Source: Zerene cesonia | Lineage: Eukaryota; Arthropoda; Insecta; Lepidoptera; Pieridae | Reading direction: 5' to 3' | Length of the DNA stretch: 64,000 nt | NCBI RefSeq assembly: GCF_012273895.1 | Contig: NW_024045141.1 | Span: 420,400 to 484,399, forward strand | Shown: piece after piece, positions 10,987 through 20,959 of the stretch | Layout of the letters: the number at the start of each line of letters is the position of its first letter | Position numbering within the stretch: position 1 is the first letter of the stretch | Notes under the pieces: model-generated | Databases searched by the model: none | What the model was told of the DNA's origin: nothing | Seen by the model: the letters and a program-made list of their open reading frames with translations, nothing else | Program-made: the position numbers and the translations under genes

Positions 10987-11076
10987 ATGTTTTCACAAAA
11001 TGTGGAAAACAGGCATGGGCCGCCGGGGGTCAATTCGCGATCCTTGACTGCTGCTCAATCAGCTGCTGAGTTGGAG
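10987..11076 (+). CDS. VPS50: VPS50 exon 1 (start codon)
   Basis: Thirty codons beginning MFSQNVENRHGPPGVNSRSL and ending AAELE before GTATAC. Joining to exon 2 gives ...AAELE-VLKEIEHVYF, continuous with the syndetin N-terminus. TTCTACTTAACAG just upstream (10968-10980) could be the acceptor of a 5'UTR intron. Confidence 0.85.
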
Positions 11077-14000
11077 GTATACTATATGCTAATTGAACAT
11101 TTTATTTTTATGTTGGAACTCGACTCCCCCCACCAATATGTTACAATTTTATGACAATCTTTTAAATTATTAAGAAATTATGGTACCTTCCACCGTCTGA
11201 ATTGGCTTAATATATGCTGTAGCATACTCGGCCGCCATGTTTTTAAAATGTATCTATGTTATTAAAATCTTATCATTTTATTTATGTAGGTATTCTATGG
11301 TATACTCTACAGTGAAATTATACATGCAAAACACACAAACACACTTTGTATTTATTATTTTGAAATATGGTAGTTTTTGGAACATGAATGTTTCCCATTA
11401 TTTATGCTGTTCTTTTGTAGTTTGACCGTTCATTATTGTGTATAAATCCTTACCAATCCTTAATAAGCATACAAATTTCATTATAATCTGTCCATTTAAA
11501 GTTGGCGAAAATCTAGTCTAAAAGAGTTGTTTACATATGAGTATACAGGTGAAGCTAAAATTGTATTTAAGTCAACTATTATAAAACTCCATTTGAAACA
11601 TAAACATTTATCTATCAAGTACATTTCACTTTGGACCGCTTTGGAATGCATATTCTACAGAGAAGAGTCAACCAGAAAGTCTGCCCATTTGAAAATTGTT
11701 CAATTCTACCCTTACAATATACCTTGACTTAACAATTAAGGAAACTTATTATTTGATTTCAGGTCCTTAAAGAAATAGAGCATGTATATTTTTCACCACC
11801 ATCTGAATTCGATGCGGCGAAATATGCTTTAGAGAACGCCCCATCACCGTTGAATTGTGATGAAATAGAACAGATGTTCACCAAGCTCAAACGGCAGCAG
11901 CAGGTAATGATGAATGAGGGAATGAACAGTCACTATACTTAAAATGTCATGTGTGTTTGGATGTTTTTTTATCTGCTAACTTTCTGTCAATGTCTTTGCC
12001 CACATAGTCAAAGGTATTAGAGCTTACGTAGTTCACATTCCCTTGGGATTTCCGTGAGATATACTATCCTATGTCCTTTCTCGGGTTTTTAATCTATAGA
12101 TGTAATAAATAATAAATAATAAAAAACACTTTACTGCACACACATAAAACAAAATAAAAACAAATAAATATTTTAAAAAGATTAAAAGCGGTACAAATAG
12201 CCGGCCTTATCGCTAAGAAGCGATGTCTTCCAGGCAACCTGAGGGTAGTGTAGGTAGGTAAATTTATCTGTGTAGATGTACTAAATTTCATCCAAATTGT
12301 TGGAATGAATATGAAGTGAGACAGATGGTCAGAGTATGGATTAATAGGGATTTAAACTCAATTTTTAATTTATTCTATTTAAAGTTATTATAATGATTCC
12401 CCCTTTCAGGTGGTTTCTGGTAAAGCGCTTCATCTCATATCACAGCAACGCGACAACTGTGATCGGGAATTCGAAGAGATACAGAACATCAAAGAGCAAT
12501 TGGCTCAAACGGTAGAAACGTGCAAAAAAGCGCGGGAAAATCTACGTATCGCTTCCAACCATCTCACCGTTTCCACCTTCGTTATTCTAGCTAATGTTAG
12601 AAAGAGACAGATAATAAAATCGGTGCTCAAATCGCTCGAATTACTCAGAAGTTTGAGAAGCGTCGAAACGGATGTCGCTGATCTGTTGGTGAAGAAAGAG
12701 TATTATGAAGCCATAGAGCTAATACTGAAGAGCAAGAAAGCGGCCGCAAACCATAAAGAATACACTTGCATCGCGGATCTAGCATCTAGGTTGCAAGATA
12801 CCCTCGATATGACTGAGGAGAAATTGGATTCAGTGCTATCCGGCATTTGTTATAACTTCGATGAGGATGTCTTCATGAAATTAAAGAAGGCGTACGATCT
12901 CTTGGGGAAAACTCAAGCGGCCATGGAACAGTTACATATGCACTACTCGTCGGCTGTTAACGAATCGGCCATAGAGGCGATCAAACCGTTCCTCAACGAC
13001 ACGTCAGAAATGAAATTTCAAGAGATGTGCCAAGCCGTGTTGACAAATAAAGCGCCGGGTTGTCTATTGAACTTGTGCGAAAAGTTATTTCAAGTGATGC
13101 GAAGTTACTATCTCCTAGTCAATTGGTACGCGAGACACGACGAAGCCGCGCCCAGTTCGTCAAATGTTTTCGATATAGAAAAAAACGTCAGTCGGGAATA
13201 CATAAAGCAGAAGTTAAAAGCTGGCCTCATTCGGATATGGCATGACGTACAAGCGAAAGTGTCCACATTCCTCAAGAGTTCAGGGTTAGAGGAGTATCCG
13301 TTTGAGAAGTTCATACAAATGCTGGGAATCTTGAGGAAGTTGACGCAGGTCGCGGAAGTGTTTTGCGGCGATACGTCCGACCTCCTGCAGGATTTCATTA
13401 AGACGCAAAGCGTTTCGTACATAAAGAACTATCACAAGGGGAGGATGGAGGAGTTGAAGTTGTTCCTAGAAAACGAAGGTTGGGAACAGTGTCCGGTGAA
13501 ATCTACCTTTACGCTGCTGAATCTGCAAGAGTTCAAACAGTTCAGGAGGTATTTTAAGACGAAATCGGACGTGATCGTGAAAAGCTCGCAGTCCGACACT
13601 ACGTCCTCTGTCCACTCGCAGGATGACAGTATGTACATATCGAAATATTTCACGCAGAAAACGTCAAGGACGCCCTTCGAAATATTCCGCAACGATGACG
13701 TTACGAACGATGACATATTTGGCCTCGAGCCAGAATCTGAGCCGAGTGATGAATCTGACGAAGAACCGGATGAGTTGAGACGAGATTTCGTGGACGACGC
13801 CGATAGGAACGAATACGTCACGAATAGCCCATCGAAAGTCAAACATAGCATAATAGTTACGAACACAACGCTGTCGGTGCTAAGAAACTGCGGTCAGTAC
13901 TTGCAGATCAGTAGATATTTGCCCCAAATCTCGCTGGAAGTTATAATGTTAATGAACCAACTGTTCGATTATTATTTTTACGCGGTCCATTTGTTCTTCA

Positions 14001-14866
14001 CGTCGGACCTCGAGGTCTCCTCGTCAACGCTATACACGGCGAAGTTGAACGCGGCGTTGAAACGTATTTCCAACAGTATATACGGAGAGGACAAGACTTA
14101 CGATAGCCCAAACGTTCCGCAGCACTTGGATATGAACAGCGAAGCGAATTTGCACGGTCTGAGCGAACGCATAGTGGGCGTCGAGAGCGTGATATTCCTT
14201 GCGAAGCAATTTGAAACGTTACAACCGTACTTAGAGTCGATAGTCGCACAGCACCAAAAGATGATCCTAGAACATTTTAGAGATAACACCCTAGCGGTTG
14301 TTACGAATTTACGTATGCCCGTGTACATGTGTTCCGCGTCCAAAGCGCTTGACGCTAGATCAGCGCTGATAGCGATGTCCCAAGTGCGGTGGGACGTCAA
14401 AAACGTTGCGGTGGAACATAGTCCGTACGTTGATATGATAACCCGGAAAATTCAAGTGTTCGCATTAAGGCTGGAGAATATATCGTCGAAGATAACTCTC
14501 AATTTTGAGGTTATAAACTCGATCTGGGCAATGGTCTCAAAGTTCATAGTGCATTTGTTGGTGGAGGGGTTTTCGAATGCGACGAAATGCTCCAACGGCG
14601 GTCGGGGGTTGATGCAATTGGACTATAGGCAGTTATTTGTCAAACTGGAAAAGATTTCCGGTCTTAAACCGGTGCCCTACCAGGAATACGTCGATAGATA
14701 CGTGAAAGCGTATTATTTGCCTCGGAATGAGCTGGAATCTTTCGTCAGGGAGCACGTGGAATACTCGAATAAGCACCTACTCGCGCTGATAGGGTCCGCC
14801 TGTGAAAATAGGAAGGATAAACAAGCCCTTATAGCCATTGTTGAGAGTCGGGAATCGTCTGCGTAG
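10987..14866 (+). CDS. VPS50: VPS50 / syndetin, EARP complex subunit
   Basis: Three exons (10987-11076, 11763-11903, 12410-14866), all joined in phase 0, give 895 codons; human VPS50 (CCDC132) is about 960. The protein matches syndetin along its length: an N-terminal VYFSPPSEFDAAKYALEN region and coiled-coil stretch (KLKRQQQ onward), KRQIIKSVLKSLE, LLGKTQAAMEQLHMH, FLENEGWEQCPVKS, an acidic linker, TNTTLSVLRNCGQYLQ, FDYYFYAVHLFF, and a C-terminal CSNGGRGLMQLDYRQ / YVKAYYLP region (the two DUF2450/DUF2451-type halves). Known role: replaces VPS54 in a GARP-like tether (VPS51/52/53/50) for endosome-to-surface recycling. The start exon fits a Met with Ala/Ser-rich N-terminus. Very secure family call. 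Confidence 0.95.
11077..11762. other. VPS50 intron 1
   Basis: AT-rich. Around 11445-11560 is a fragment of repeat family H ('...ATCTGTCCATTTAAAGTTGG...'), also seen at 47850-48000 and 62960-63087. Nothing else recognised. Confidence 0.5.
11763..11903 (+). CDS. VPS50: VPS50 exon 2
   Basis: Forty-seven codons between TTGATTTCAG and CAG|GTAATG. Encodes VLKEIEHVYFSPPSEFDAAK and a helical MFTKLKRQQQ end that leads into exon 3. Matches the conserved opening of syndetin. Confidence 0.92.
11904..12409. other. VPS50 intron 2
   Basis: Holds a minus-oriented retroposon tail (about 12095-12260) with TTATCGCTAAGAAGCGATGT and 'CTTCCAGGCAACCTGA', a motif shared with 41210-41290 and 42597-42760. Ends in a pyrimidine tract and CAG before exon 3. 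Confidence 0.55.
12410..14866 (+). CDS. VPS50: VPS50 exon 3 (818 codons, terminal)
   Basis: One uninterrupted 2457-bp exon carries over 90% of the protein and ends in TAG. Its first codon is GTG, immediately after CCCTTTCAG, and is internal, not a start. Vertebrate orthologues split the same region into more than twenty exons. The frame is fully intact, with no sign of decay. Confidence 0.95.
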   Translation: MVSGKALHLISQQRDNCDREFEEIQNIKEQLAQTVETCKKARENLRIASNHLTVSTFVILANVRKRQIIKSVLKSLELLRSLRSVETDVADLLVKKEYYEAIELILKSKKAAANHKEYTCIADLASRLQDTLDMTEEKLDSVLSGICYNFDEDVFMKLKKAYDLLGKTQAAMEQLHMHYSSAVNESAIEAIKPFLNDTSEMKFQEMCQAVLTNKAPGCLLNLCEKLFQVMRSYYLLVNWYARHDEAAPSSSNVFDIEKNVSREYIKQKLKAGLIRIWHDVQAKVSTFLKSSGLEEYPFEKFIQMLGILRKLTQVAEVFCGDTSDLLQDFIKTQSVSYIKNYHKGRMEELKLFLENEGWEQCPVKSTFTLLNLQEFKQFRRYFKTKSDVIVKSSQSDTTSSVHSQDDSMYISKYFTQKTSRTPFEIFRNDDVTNDDIFGLEPESEPSDESDEEPDELRRDFVDDADRNEYVTNSPSKVKHSIIVTNTTLSVLRNCGQYLQISRYLPQISLEVIMLMNQLFDYYFYAVHLFFTSDLEVSSSTLYTAKLNAALKRISNSIYGEDKTYDSPNVPQHLDMNSEANLHGLSERIVGVESVIFLAKQFETLQPYLESIVAQHQKMILEHFRDNTLAVVTNLRMPVYMCSASKALDARSALIAMSQVRWDVKNVAVEHSPYVDMITRKIQVFALRLENISSKITLNFEVINSIWAMVSKFIVHLLVEGFSNATKCSNGGRGLMQLDYRQLFVKLEKISGLKPVPYQEYVDRYVKAYYLPRNELESFVREHVEYSNKHLLALIGSACENRKDKQALIAIVESRESSA

Positions 14867-15600
14867 TAAGGACTGCGTTTTTCCATTAAGTGAAGCAATT
14901 TACTTGGTAAATGTTTGGCATAACGGTCATAAACATCGTTTAACTCAAGTAAAGGATAGATCTGTGAAGAAAATAATTTGGAAAGAGAAAAAGACTGCAT
15001 AATATCTGGATGTGTCACATGCGCATTCCTCCTAATTCTAAATCGGAATATGACACGTTAGACAACTTGCTCTATCTAGTAATCTTTGGTCTTAGGTCGT
15101 TGGTAAATCTTGTAAATGTCACAAATACCTAATCATTATTTTAATTCCATTTAAGTATTATAACTATTGTCCTGTTTCAAATGTTTTGTCACATTCTGTC
15201 ATATGCAAAACAAGCTAAGTGTGAAAGAGACAATAGACTAAGTAGTGCGCGGAGCATGAATTATACGAATTTTTAACTTTATTTACATAAGGAAACGTTC
15301 TCAATTCCGTTAAAAGTAACATATTTTTGTACATAAATACATCGAAACAATATTCACGAATATGATACAAATAATCAGAAAAATAAATTAGTATTTTTAA
15401 AATTATATGCCGATCCGCGTGAGCTTTAATGCGTGGTATTAAGGGCTATTTTTCACAAATTGAAATTTCTTACAAAGAAACGTACAGTCCTCACGATTGT
15501 ATGAGCGTTTATATATCTAACTGTTTTTAATGCCTTAGCCACATTAAATTATAATAATAACATCATTAATTTATGTCTACATTCTTTTAAATAAATGTAT
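14867..15600 (+). promoter_or_regulatory. VPS50 3' untranslated region (probable)
   Basis: Downstream of the VPS50 stop. Candidate AATAAA signals at 15382-15387 and 15590-15595; without transcripts I cannot choose between them. No repeat recognised in this stretch. Confidence 0.45.
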
Positions 15601-17207
15601 TTTGAATATGAATTTAAAGGCACATCCGCAAATGATAATATTTTTAAATTTATTTCATATGGCCATATTTTCCAGTGGTTGTGGCAATTTTAAGATCTGT
15701 AATTTAATTTAAATTTGATAATTGCAAGGTAAATGTAAGAGGAAATGACTCGATTGTTTGAAGCAGGGCTGGGCGTATTTAATAAAATAATTGTTTTTAA
15801 CAAAAAACGAAAACGCCTTCATATCGTCAGAACTAACCAAATTTAAATGGGCACCAGCTTTCAAATAAAAAGAAATAATATGTAGTGACGCATTTCTGAA
15901 TCGCGCTAGCGAAATGTTTTCGCTAGAGAGACAAAATGACTCAACTCACAATTGGCGCCTTGCAAGCCGGCTAGTCGTGGAGACTGGTGGAAAGTCCTCC
16001 CTTTTTCGATGGAGGAATTTCACATTCCTTCCTCCACTAAATCACCATATCGGTTGACCTAGTCGACAGTTCTGAGTTCAACAATCAATCTTTGAAGTTG
16101 GTTTTTAATTCACCCCAGTTCTCTGTGGGGGTGTGGTGCTTCCCCGATGTGCGCTGGCACAATTGATAATATGACACTTCGAATCGACATCTTGTGTTAT
16201 CTAGGATCTGTCTTTTTAATTATATTATAGACGCCCGTCCTGGATTCCTGCTTGCTCATACCCTATCTGCATATCGTACTTCATCAAAATCCGTTCAGGA
16301 GTTTCACTGTTTGACGGACAAACATACAAACAAATTTTCACATTTTTGATATAGGTGTGATAACGTGATTGTTGTGTTGTGACAACCACAATATTGTATG
16401 GACGTTGTCGGCTAAACTACGAAATTAAAGGCGTTGGTGGTACTACTGTATGCTTCTCTTTATAATGCGGTGTAAGATAATAAAAATACAGGCTTTGTAG
16501 TACTAAAATAGTATTAGGAGTAATTTATGTATATTTTGTAAAGGAAATATCTAGATTAAGGAAATATAGTATTGTATATGATGAATTATAAAATGACAAA
16601 ATATAATCTCAAAAAGACACTTATTTAAGTAGAATATTAAATAAATATACAGTTTACGCACTAAAGTATGTGGTTTTATTCACGTGATATATCTTCTGAT
16701 TAATATTATTGAGACTAGTGACAGATTAAGTTTGTAAAACATCACATTCTTATGGGAAGATTCATCAGGATTTCTATGCTTATTAAAATCTTATAATTCC
16801 GATAGATGGCGTTATAACTAATTTGCTAGGATCACGCGGGCAAACGCCAGTAAAATAATGTATAGTATTTTTCGGTTAAACGGCTAGTTCAATAAACAAA
16901 CAATGATCAGACAAGAGAAACTCGTTTGAGATTTTAATGTCCGAATGCAGGTAGCATTTCAAACTAAATCAGATATATATTTTGTTATTTCTTATCAGAA
17001 TAAGACATGACAAAACATATAAGAATATAAGAAAAATAAGCTATGTTATTGTAGAATTTCATTAACAAATATCCATCCATACTTACAAACTTTCACGTTT
17101 AAATATTAGTAGGGTTCATCGTTTACAAAGATAAACACGAAAATACTCATTCTTAATGTAAATTTATAAGTTTAATCGCTGTTCGTCTGTGGTACATATA
17201 TAGTCTA
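15601..17207. other. Intergenic, no gene seen
   Basis: AT-rich spacer between the VPS50 and DLST 3' ends. Decayed family R pieces at about 15950-16160 ('...TCTGTGGGGGTGTGGTGCTTCCCC...') and a family D/B-like relic near 16230-16350. No coding frame of interest. Confidence 0.45.
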
Positions 17208-17410
17208 CTAGCTCCCCGCGGTTTCACCCTCGTAAGTCCGTATCTCGCAGAAATATCGGGATACAAAGTTGCCTATATGTTATTCCAGTTGTCCAGCTGT
17301 CTACGTACGAAATTCCATTGCAATCGGTTCAGTAGCTTTTGCGTGAAAGAGCAACAAACACACACATCCTTACAAACTTTCGCATTTAGAATATTAGTAC
17401 GAAGTAGGAT
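17208..17410 (-). mobile_element. Family A Helitron-like element
   Basis: About 200 bp, CTAG end at the low side, 5' end with a small GAAGTAGGAT extension at the high side. Lies in the VPS50-DLST intergenic region. Confidence 0.65.
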
Positions 17411-17537
17411 GTGGCTCAGTGTAGTTGCAGCTTTGTAATGGTGAAAGAATTTTTGCAATCGGTTCAATGGTTACTGCCTGAAAACAAAATTAGAAAAGTT
17501 TCCTCATTATAATATTAGCATAGATACTCAATTATAA

Positions 17538-17925
17538 GGGGTTGTCCATTAATCACGTGATCTTTTTTTAGCATTTTTTNNNNNNNNNNNNNNNNNNNNN
17601 NNNNNNNNNNNNNNNNNNNNNNNNNNNNNNNNNNNNNNNNNNNNNNNNNNNNNNNNNNNNNNNNNNNNNNNNNNNNNNNNNNNNNNNNNNNNNNNNNNNN
17701 NNNNNNNNNNNNNNNNNNNNNNNNNNNNNNNNNNNNNNNNNNNNNNNNNNNNNNNNNNNNNNNNNNNNNNNNNNNNNNNNNNNNNNNNNNNNNNNNNNNN
17801 NNNNNNNNNNNNNNNNNNNNNNNNNNNNNNNNNNNNNNNNNNNNNNNNNNNNNNNNNNNNNNNNNNNNNNNNNNNNNNNNNNNNNNNNNCCCCTTTCAAG
17901 CCTCACGTGATTAATGGACAACCCC
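17538..17925. mobile_element. Harbinger-type MITE spanning an assembly gap
   Basis: Inverted ends GGGGTTGTCCATTAATCACG (17538 on) and its complement (to 17925), continuing to CACGTGA, are flanked by the 3-bp direct repeat TAA (17535-17537, 17926-17928). A TWA duplication is the PIF/Harbinger signature. The interior is 310 N. Confidence 0.7.
17580..17889. other. Assembly gap, 310 N
   Basis: Unknown bases inside the Harbinger-type MITE. Any open frame drawn through it is an artefact. Confidence 0.99.
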
Positions 17926-18448
17926 TAATGAATGTATCTTTGAAACGTGCGCTAAAATTAAACTGGAACAGTTTTTTTACAATATTAGTAAAACTCTTCT
18001 TTCATCTCTATCTACGCTATAAACTATATACATATACTGGTCTCTACTCTATAATACTAAATAGAAGATATATCTGTTGGAGCTGTTATGAGATATTTTA
18101 TCGCATTGATTTGAGCTCTATTGGTGGCCAATATGATATCTGATATCGTTGAGATATATCTGAATATAAGTATCATTCTGTCAATTATTAACCGATATAG
18201 AAATATAGATAAAGATAAAAAAATTGACTGCGTTTAATTTATTTCTACGGTGTTGGTAAATCCGGCTATTAATGTTTGAAAAATTTAATGAATAGAGAAC
18301 TGAAATAACAAATTGTATTGAATAGTATAGAATTAATAATTACGTTCGATTTTCGACGGTATATTAAACTTAAATTATAAAAATTTATCTGGGTTTACCA
18401 CAGATAAAATAATACTATACTATACTTATACGTAGCGTGGTGGATTAT

Positions 18449-18652
18449 TTAGAAATTAAAAACTTTTCAACGGATTTTAAACGCGATTTATTCATTATAT
18501 TATTAACCCGACGTTTCGAACACTTTACAGCGAGCGTGGTCACGGGGAGACGGGTTAATAATATAATGAATAAATCGCGTTTAAAATCCGTTGAAAAGTT
18601 TTTAATTTCTAAATGTATAATACTCGCGTGAAACCAAACACAAGAAAATACT
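18449..18652. mobile_element. Foldback element with perfect 64-bp arms
   Basis: Arms 18447-18510 and 18551-18614 are exact reverse complements (64 of 64) around a 40-bp loop (18511-18550) containing GTTTCGAACACTTTACAGCG. A right extension carries AAACACAAGAAAATACT. Flanked by a direct repeat of up to 12 bp, GTGGTGGATTAT (18437-18448 and 18653-18664). Perfect arms imply a recent insertion or arm homogenisation. Confidence 0.85.
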
Positions 18653-18664
18653 GTGGTGGATTAT

Positions 18665-19267
18665 GTCAAAACGTTTATAGAAGGTAAGAGGCTAGTATCT
18701 ACAAATATTGAGTGATGATGAGTTATCGTTCTTTCTGTTCTTCATTTGACAGTTAGAATAAAATACAGATTTATTTTATTCGAACAAAAAAAATACATCT
18801 AGGTTTATTTATAAAAAAAATTAAAACTTAGCTTTTAAATGTACAAGTCTAGATATGTATGTTTGTGTGAAAAGGTTTTATGAATTAAAACATTGCAATA
18901 GGTTCGTAATGTACTTTATTATAACTTATTACATGATAAATAATACAATACGCAGACGGACGTATAAATAAATACAAACGTGAACGCAACGATTTGTTGA
19001 GGCAACTAGATTTACACGATTTTATCAAACTACCCTCATCGATCGCGCCAGTAGTCGATCTCTTATACTGGTAACAAAAAACCATAGACACACAATTATG
19101 TTGCAAATTATAGCGCAGTTTCGAAATGCGCTCTGTAAGTTTAAAATATATGTTACTTAATCTAGTTTGTGTTCAAAATTATGTTCATCTGACGTTGATT
19201 CAAGCATACTGTCCTGTTGCTGGGTGTGCATCTAAGGTATGACCATAGCTGGGTTCTGCGTTTAAAT
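18665..19267 (-). promoter_or_regulatory. DLST 3' untranslated region (probable)
   Basis: Downstream of the DLST stop on the minus strand. The nearest minus-strand AATAAA (TTTATT at 18915-18920) is a candidate cleavage signal. No gene or named repeat seen. Confidence 0.4.
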
Positions 19268-20671
19268 TTAAAGGCCAGCTATAATCGACGCGGGATCTTC
19301 AACGCCTTGCTTGATTTTCCTCAAGAAGAGGACTGCTTCACGTCCATCGATCAACCTGTGGTCGTATGTCAGGGCTATGTACATCATTGGTCGGATCACA
19401 ACCTGGCCGTTAAGAGCTACCGGCCGCTCGAAGATACCGTGCATCCCCAGGATGGCTGATTGGGGCGGGTTCACAATAGGTGTGCCCATCAGGGAACCAA
19501 ACACTCCACCGTTGCTGATGGTGAATGTACCGCCATCCATTTCTTCGATTGTTAGCTTGCCAGTTCTCGCTCTATCTGCTAATTCAGCAATGGTTAACTC
19601 GATGTCGGCGTACGTCATAGTCTGGACGTTCCTTATAACAGGCACGACTAGGCCCTTCGGTGTCGCGACAGCTACTGATATATCCACGTAATCGCGATAA
19701 ACTATTTCGTTTCCATCGATAACTGCGTTCACTACCGGCTGGTCGAGGAGGGCGCTCGCTGATGCTTTGACGAACGGCGACATTAAACCAAGTTTAACAC
19801 CGAATTTTTTGGTGAATGCTTCCAGGTTCTTCTTGCGGAATGCCATAATGTGGGACATGTCGACCTCGTTGAATGTCGTCAACAGGGCGTTCGTGTCTTG
19901 CGCCTGTTTCAGACGTTCCGCGATCCTCTGTCTCATGCGGTTCATTTTCACGCGCTGTTCGCTTCGCGTCCCGACGATTTCTTTGCTATAGTCCGCAGGG
20001 GGTACTTTCACGGAGGCAGTTTCGATAGCTTGGGCATGGCGGATAGCTGCTACGGGGATGGAGGAGATTGGGCCTCCTGAAGGGGCTGCTGCTCGGGCTG
20101 GAGGAGCCTGTGGAGGAGGTGGAGGTGGAGGGGGAGCTGCAGCTGCTGGAGGAGGTGTGGGCGGCGCAGCCTCAACCTTAGGTGGTGGTGGGGGAGCTTG
20201 CGCCTTAGGAGGTTCCGGGGCTGGAGCGGCAGCCTTCTTAGGCGCAGCACCTGTAATCTCAATCCTGAACAACTTCTGTCCGGCTTTAACAGTGTCTCCA
20301 TCCTTTACGTACAGCTCTTTAATGATACCATGGTCGGGCGCCATGACCGGGATGGCGGTTTTGTCCGTCTCTATTTCCAAGACGACCTCGTCAGCGGCTA
20401 CAGCGTCACCGACTTTCTTGTCGAGCTTCACGTCACCTTCGGAGACGGAGTCTGGGAAGCTTGGAGTCATGACATCCTGTTCTGCGAGGAGTGGGTTTGT
20501 GAAATGAATCGACGCCACTTGGTTGTGGGCGGTGAGGACCCTGGGCTTGGCTAGCCGCGTGGCCTGGTGTACCGCTCCATAGATCTTGGGCACCTCGGAA
20601 GACCGGCACCGGTAGACTTGTCCCTGCCTCCGGTATATGGTCTGAAGATGTTTAGAGCACCTTCGCAACAT
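19268..20671 (-). CDS. DLST: DLST, dihydrolipoyllysine succinyltransferase (E2 of 2-oxoglutarate dehydrogenase)
   Basis: 467 codons in one exon, close to the animal family length. N-terminus MLRRCSKHLQTIYRRQGQ is Arg-rich with no acids, a typical mitochondrial targeting sequence. Lipoyl domain at about 68-140 with lipoyl-lysine K104 in EIETDKTA. Then an Ala/Pro linker (about 145-215) with runs of up to eight Pro, and no obvious peripheral subunit-binding domain, as expected for animal DLST. Catalytic acyltransferase domain from about 235, with active-site YDHRLIDGREAV (H438, D442). It transfers succinyl groups from E1 to CoA in the TCA cycle, in the mitochondrial matrix. TTAATTTCAG just upstream of the ATG (exon edge 20687) suggests a 5'UTR intron. 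Convergent to VPS50. Very secure. Confidence 0.96.
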   Translation of the reverse strand: MLRRCSKHLQTIYRRQGQVYRCRSSEVPKIYGAVHQATRLAKPRVLTAHNQVASIHFTNPLLAEQDVMTPSFPDSVSEGDVKLDKKVGDAVAADEVVLEIETDKTAIPVMAPDHGIIKELYVKDGDTVKAGQKLFRIEITGAAPKKAAAPAPEPPKAQAPPPPPKVEAAPPTPPPAAAAPPPPPPPPQAPPARAAAPSGGPISSIPVAAIRHAQAIETASVKVPPADYSKEIVGTRSEQRVKMNRMRQRIAERLKQAQDTNALLTTFNEVDMSHIMAFRKKNLEAFTKKFGVKLGLMSPFVKASASALLDQPVVNAVIDGNEIVYRDYVDISVAVATPKGLVVPVIRNVQTMTYADIELTIAELADRARTGKLTIEEMDGGTFTISNGGVFGSLMGTPIVNPPQSAILGMHGIFERPVALNGQVVIRPMMYIALTYDHRLIDGREAVLFLRKIKQGVEDPASIIAGL

Positions 20672-20881
20672 GGTGATTTATAATACCCTGAAATTAATGT
20701 AATTTACATTAAAATTAAACTGAAATAATAATAAATATTAAATGTGCTAGTTTTAACTGAAAAAATTAACTCGCCTATGCATTGTTAGCATTAATTTATA
20801 ACGGAATGATGAGGCATGAGCAACAAACGAGTATGGACCAACTAGCACTTGATCAAATTGTTTAAATTAGGTATTTCAGGT

Positions 20882-20958
20882 CACAAATGAAGACATTAAA
20901 CCGAGTTCCGCACCGAATTTCTTAGTGAACGCTTCTAGGATTTTCTTGCGGAATGCCA
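20882..20958 (-). pseudogene. DLST-like fragment upstream of DLST
   Basis: About 75 bp, same strand as DLST and some 210-290 bp upstream of its ATG. It reads AFRKKILEAFTKKFGAEL then GLMSSFVT and stop, nearly matching DLST's own AFRKKNLEAFTKKFGVKLGL stretch (catalytic domain, encoded at about 19787-19846). No splice signals or further DLST homology are evident around it. Either a relic of a second DLST copy or a partial duplication, possibly lying in the DLST 5'UTR intron. Confidence 0.75.
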
Positions 20959-20959
20959 A

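Noticed and set aside
12410..12412. GTG as the start of the 818-codon frame
   Set aside because: It follows a splice acceptor and the two upstream exons join in frame to give the conserved syndetin N-terminus.
20050..20507. Gly/Ala-rich and Leu/His-rich frames opposite or offset to DLST
   Set aside because: Shadows of the Ala/Pro linker codons of DLST; no independent start context or homology.
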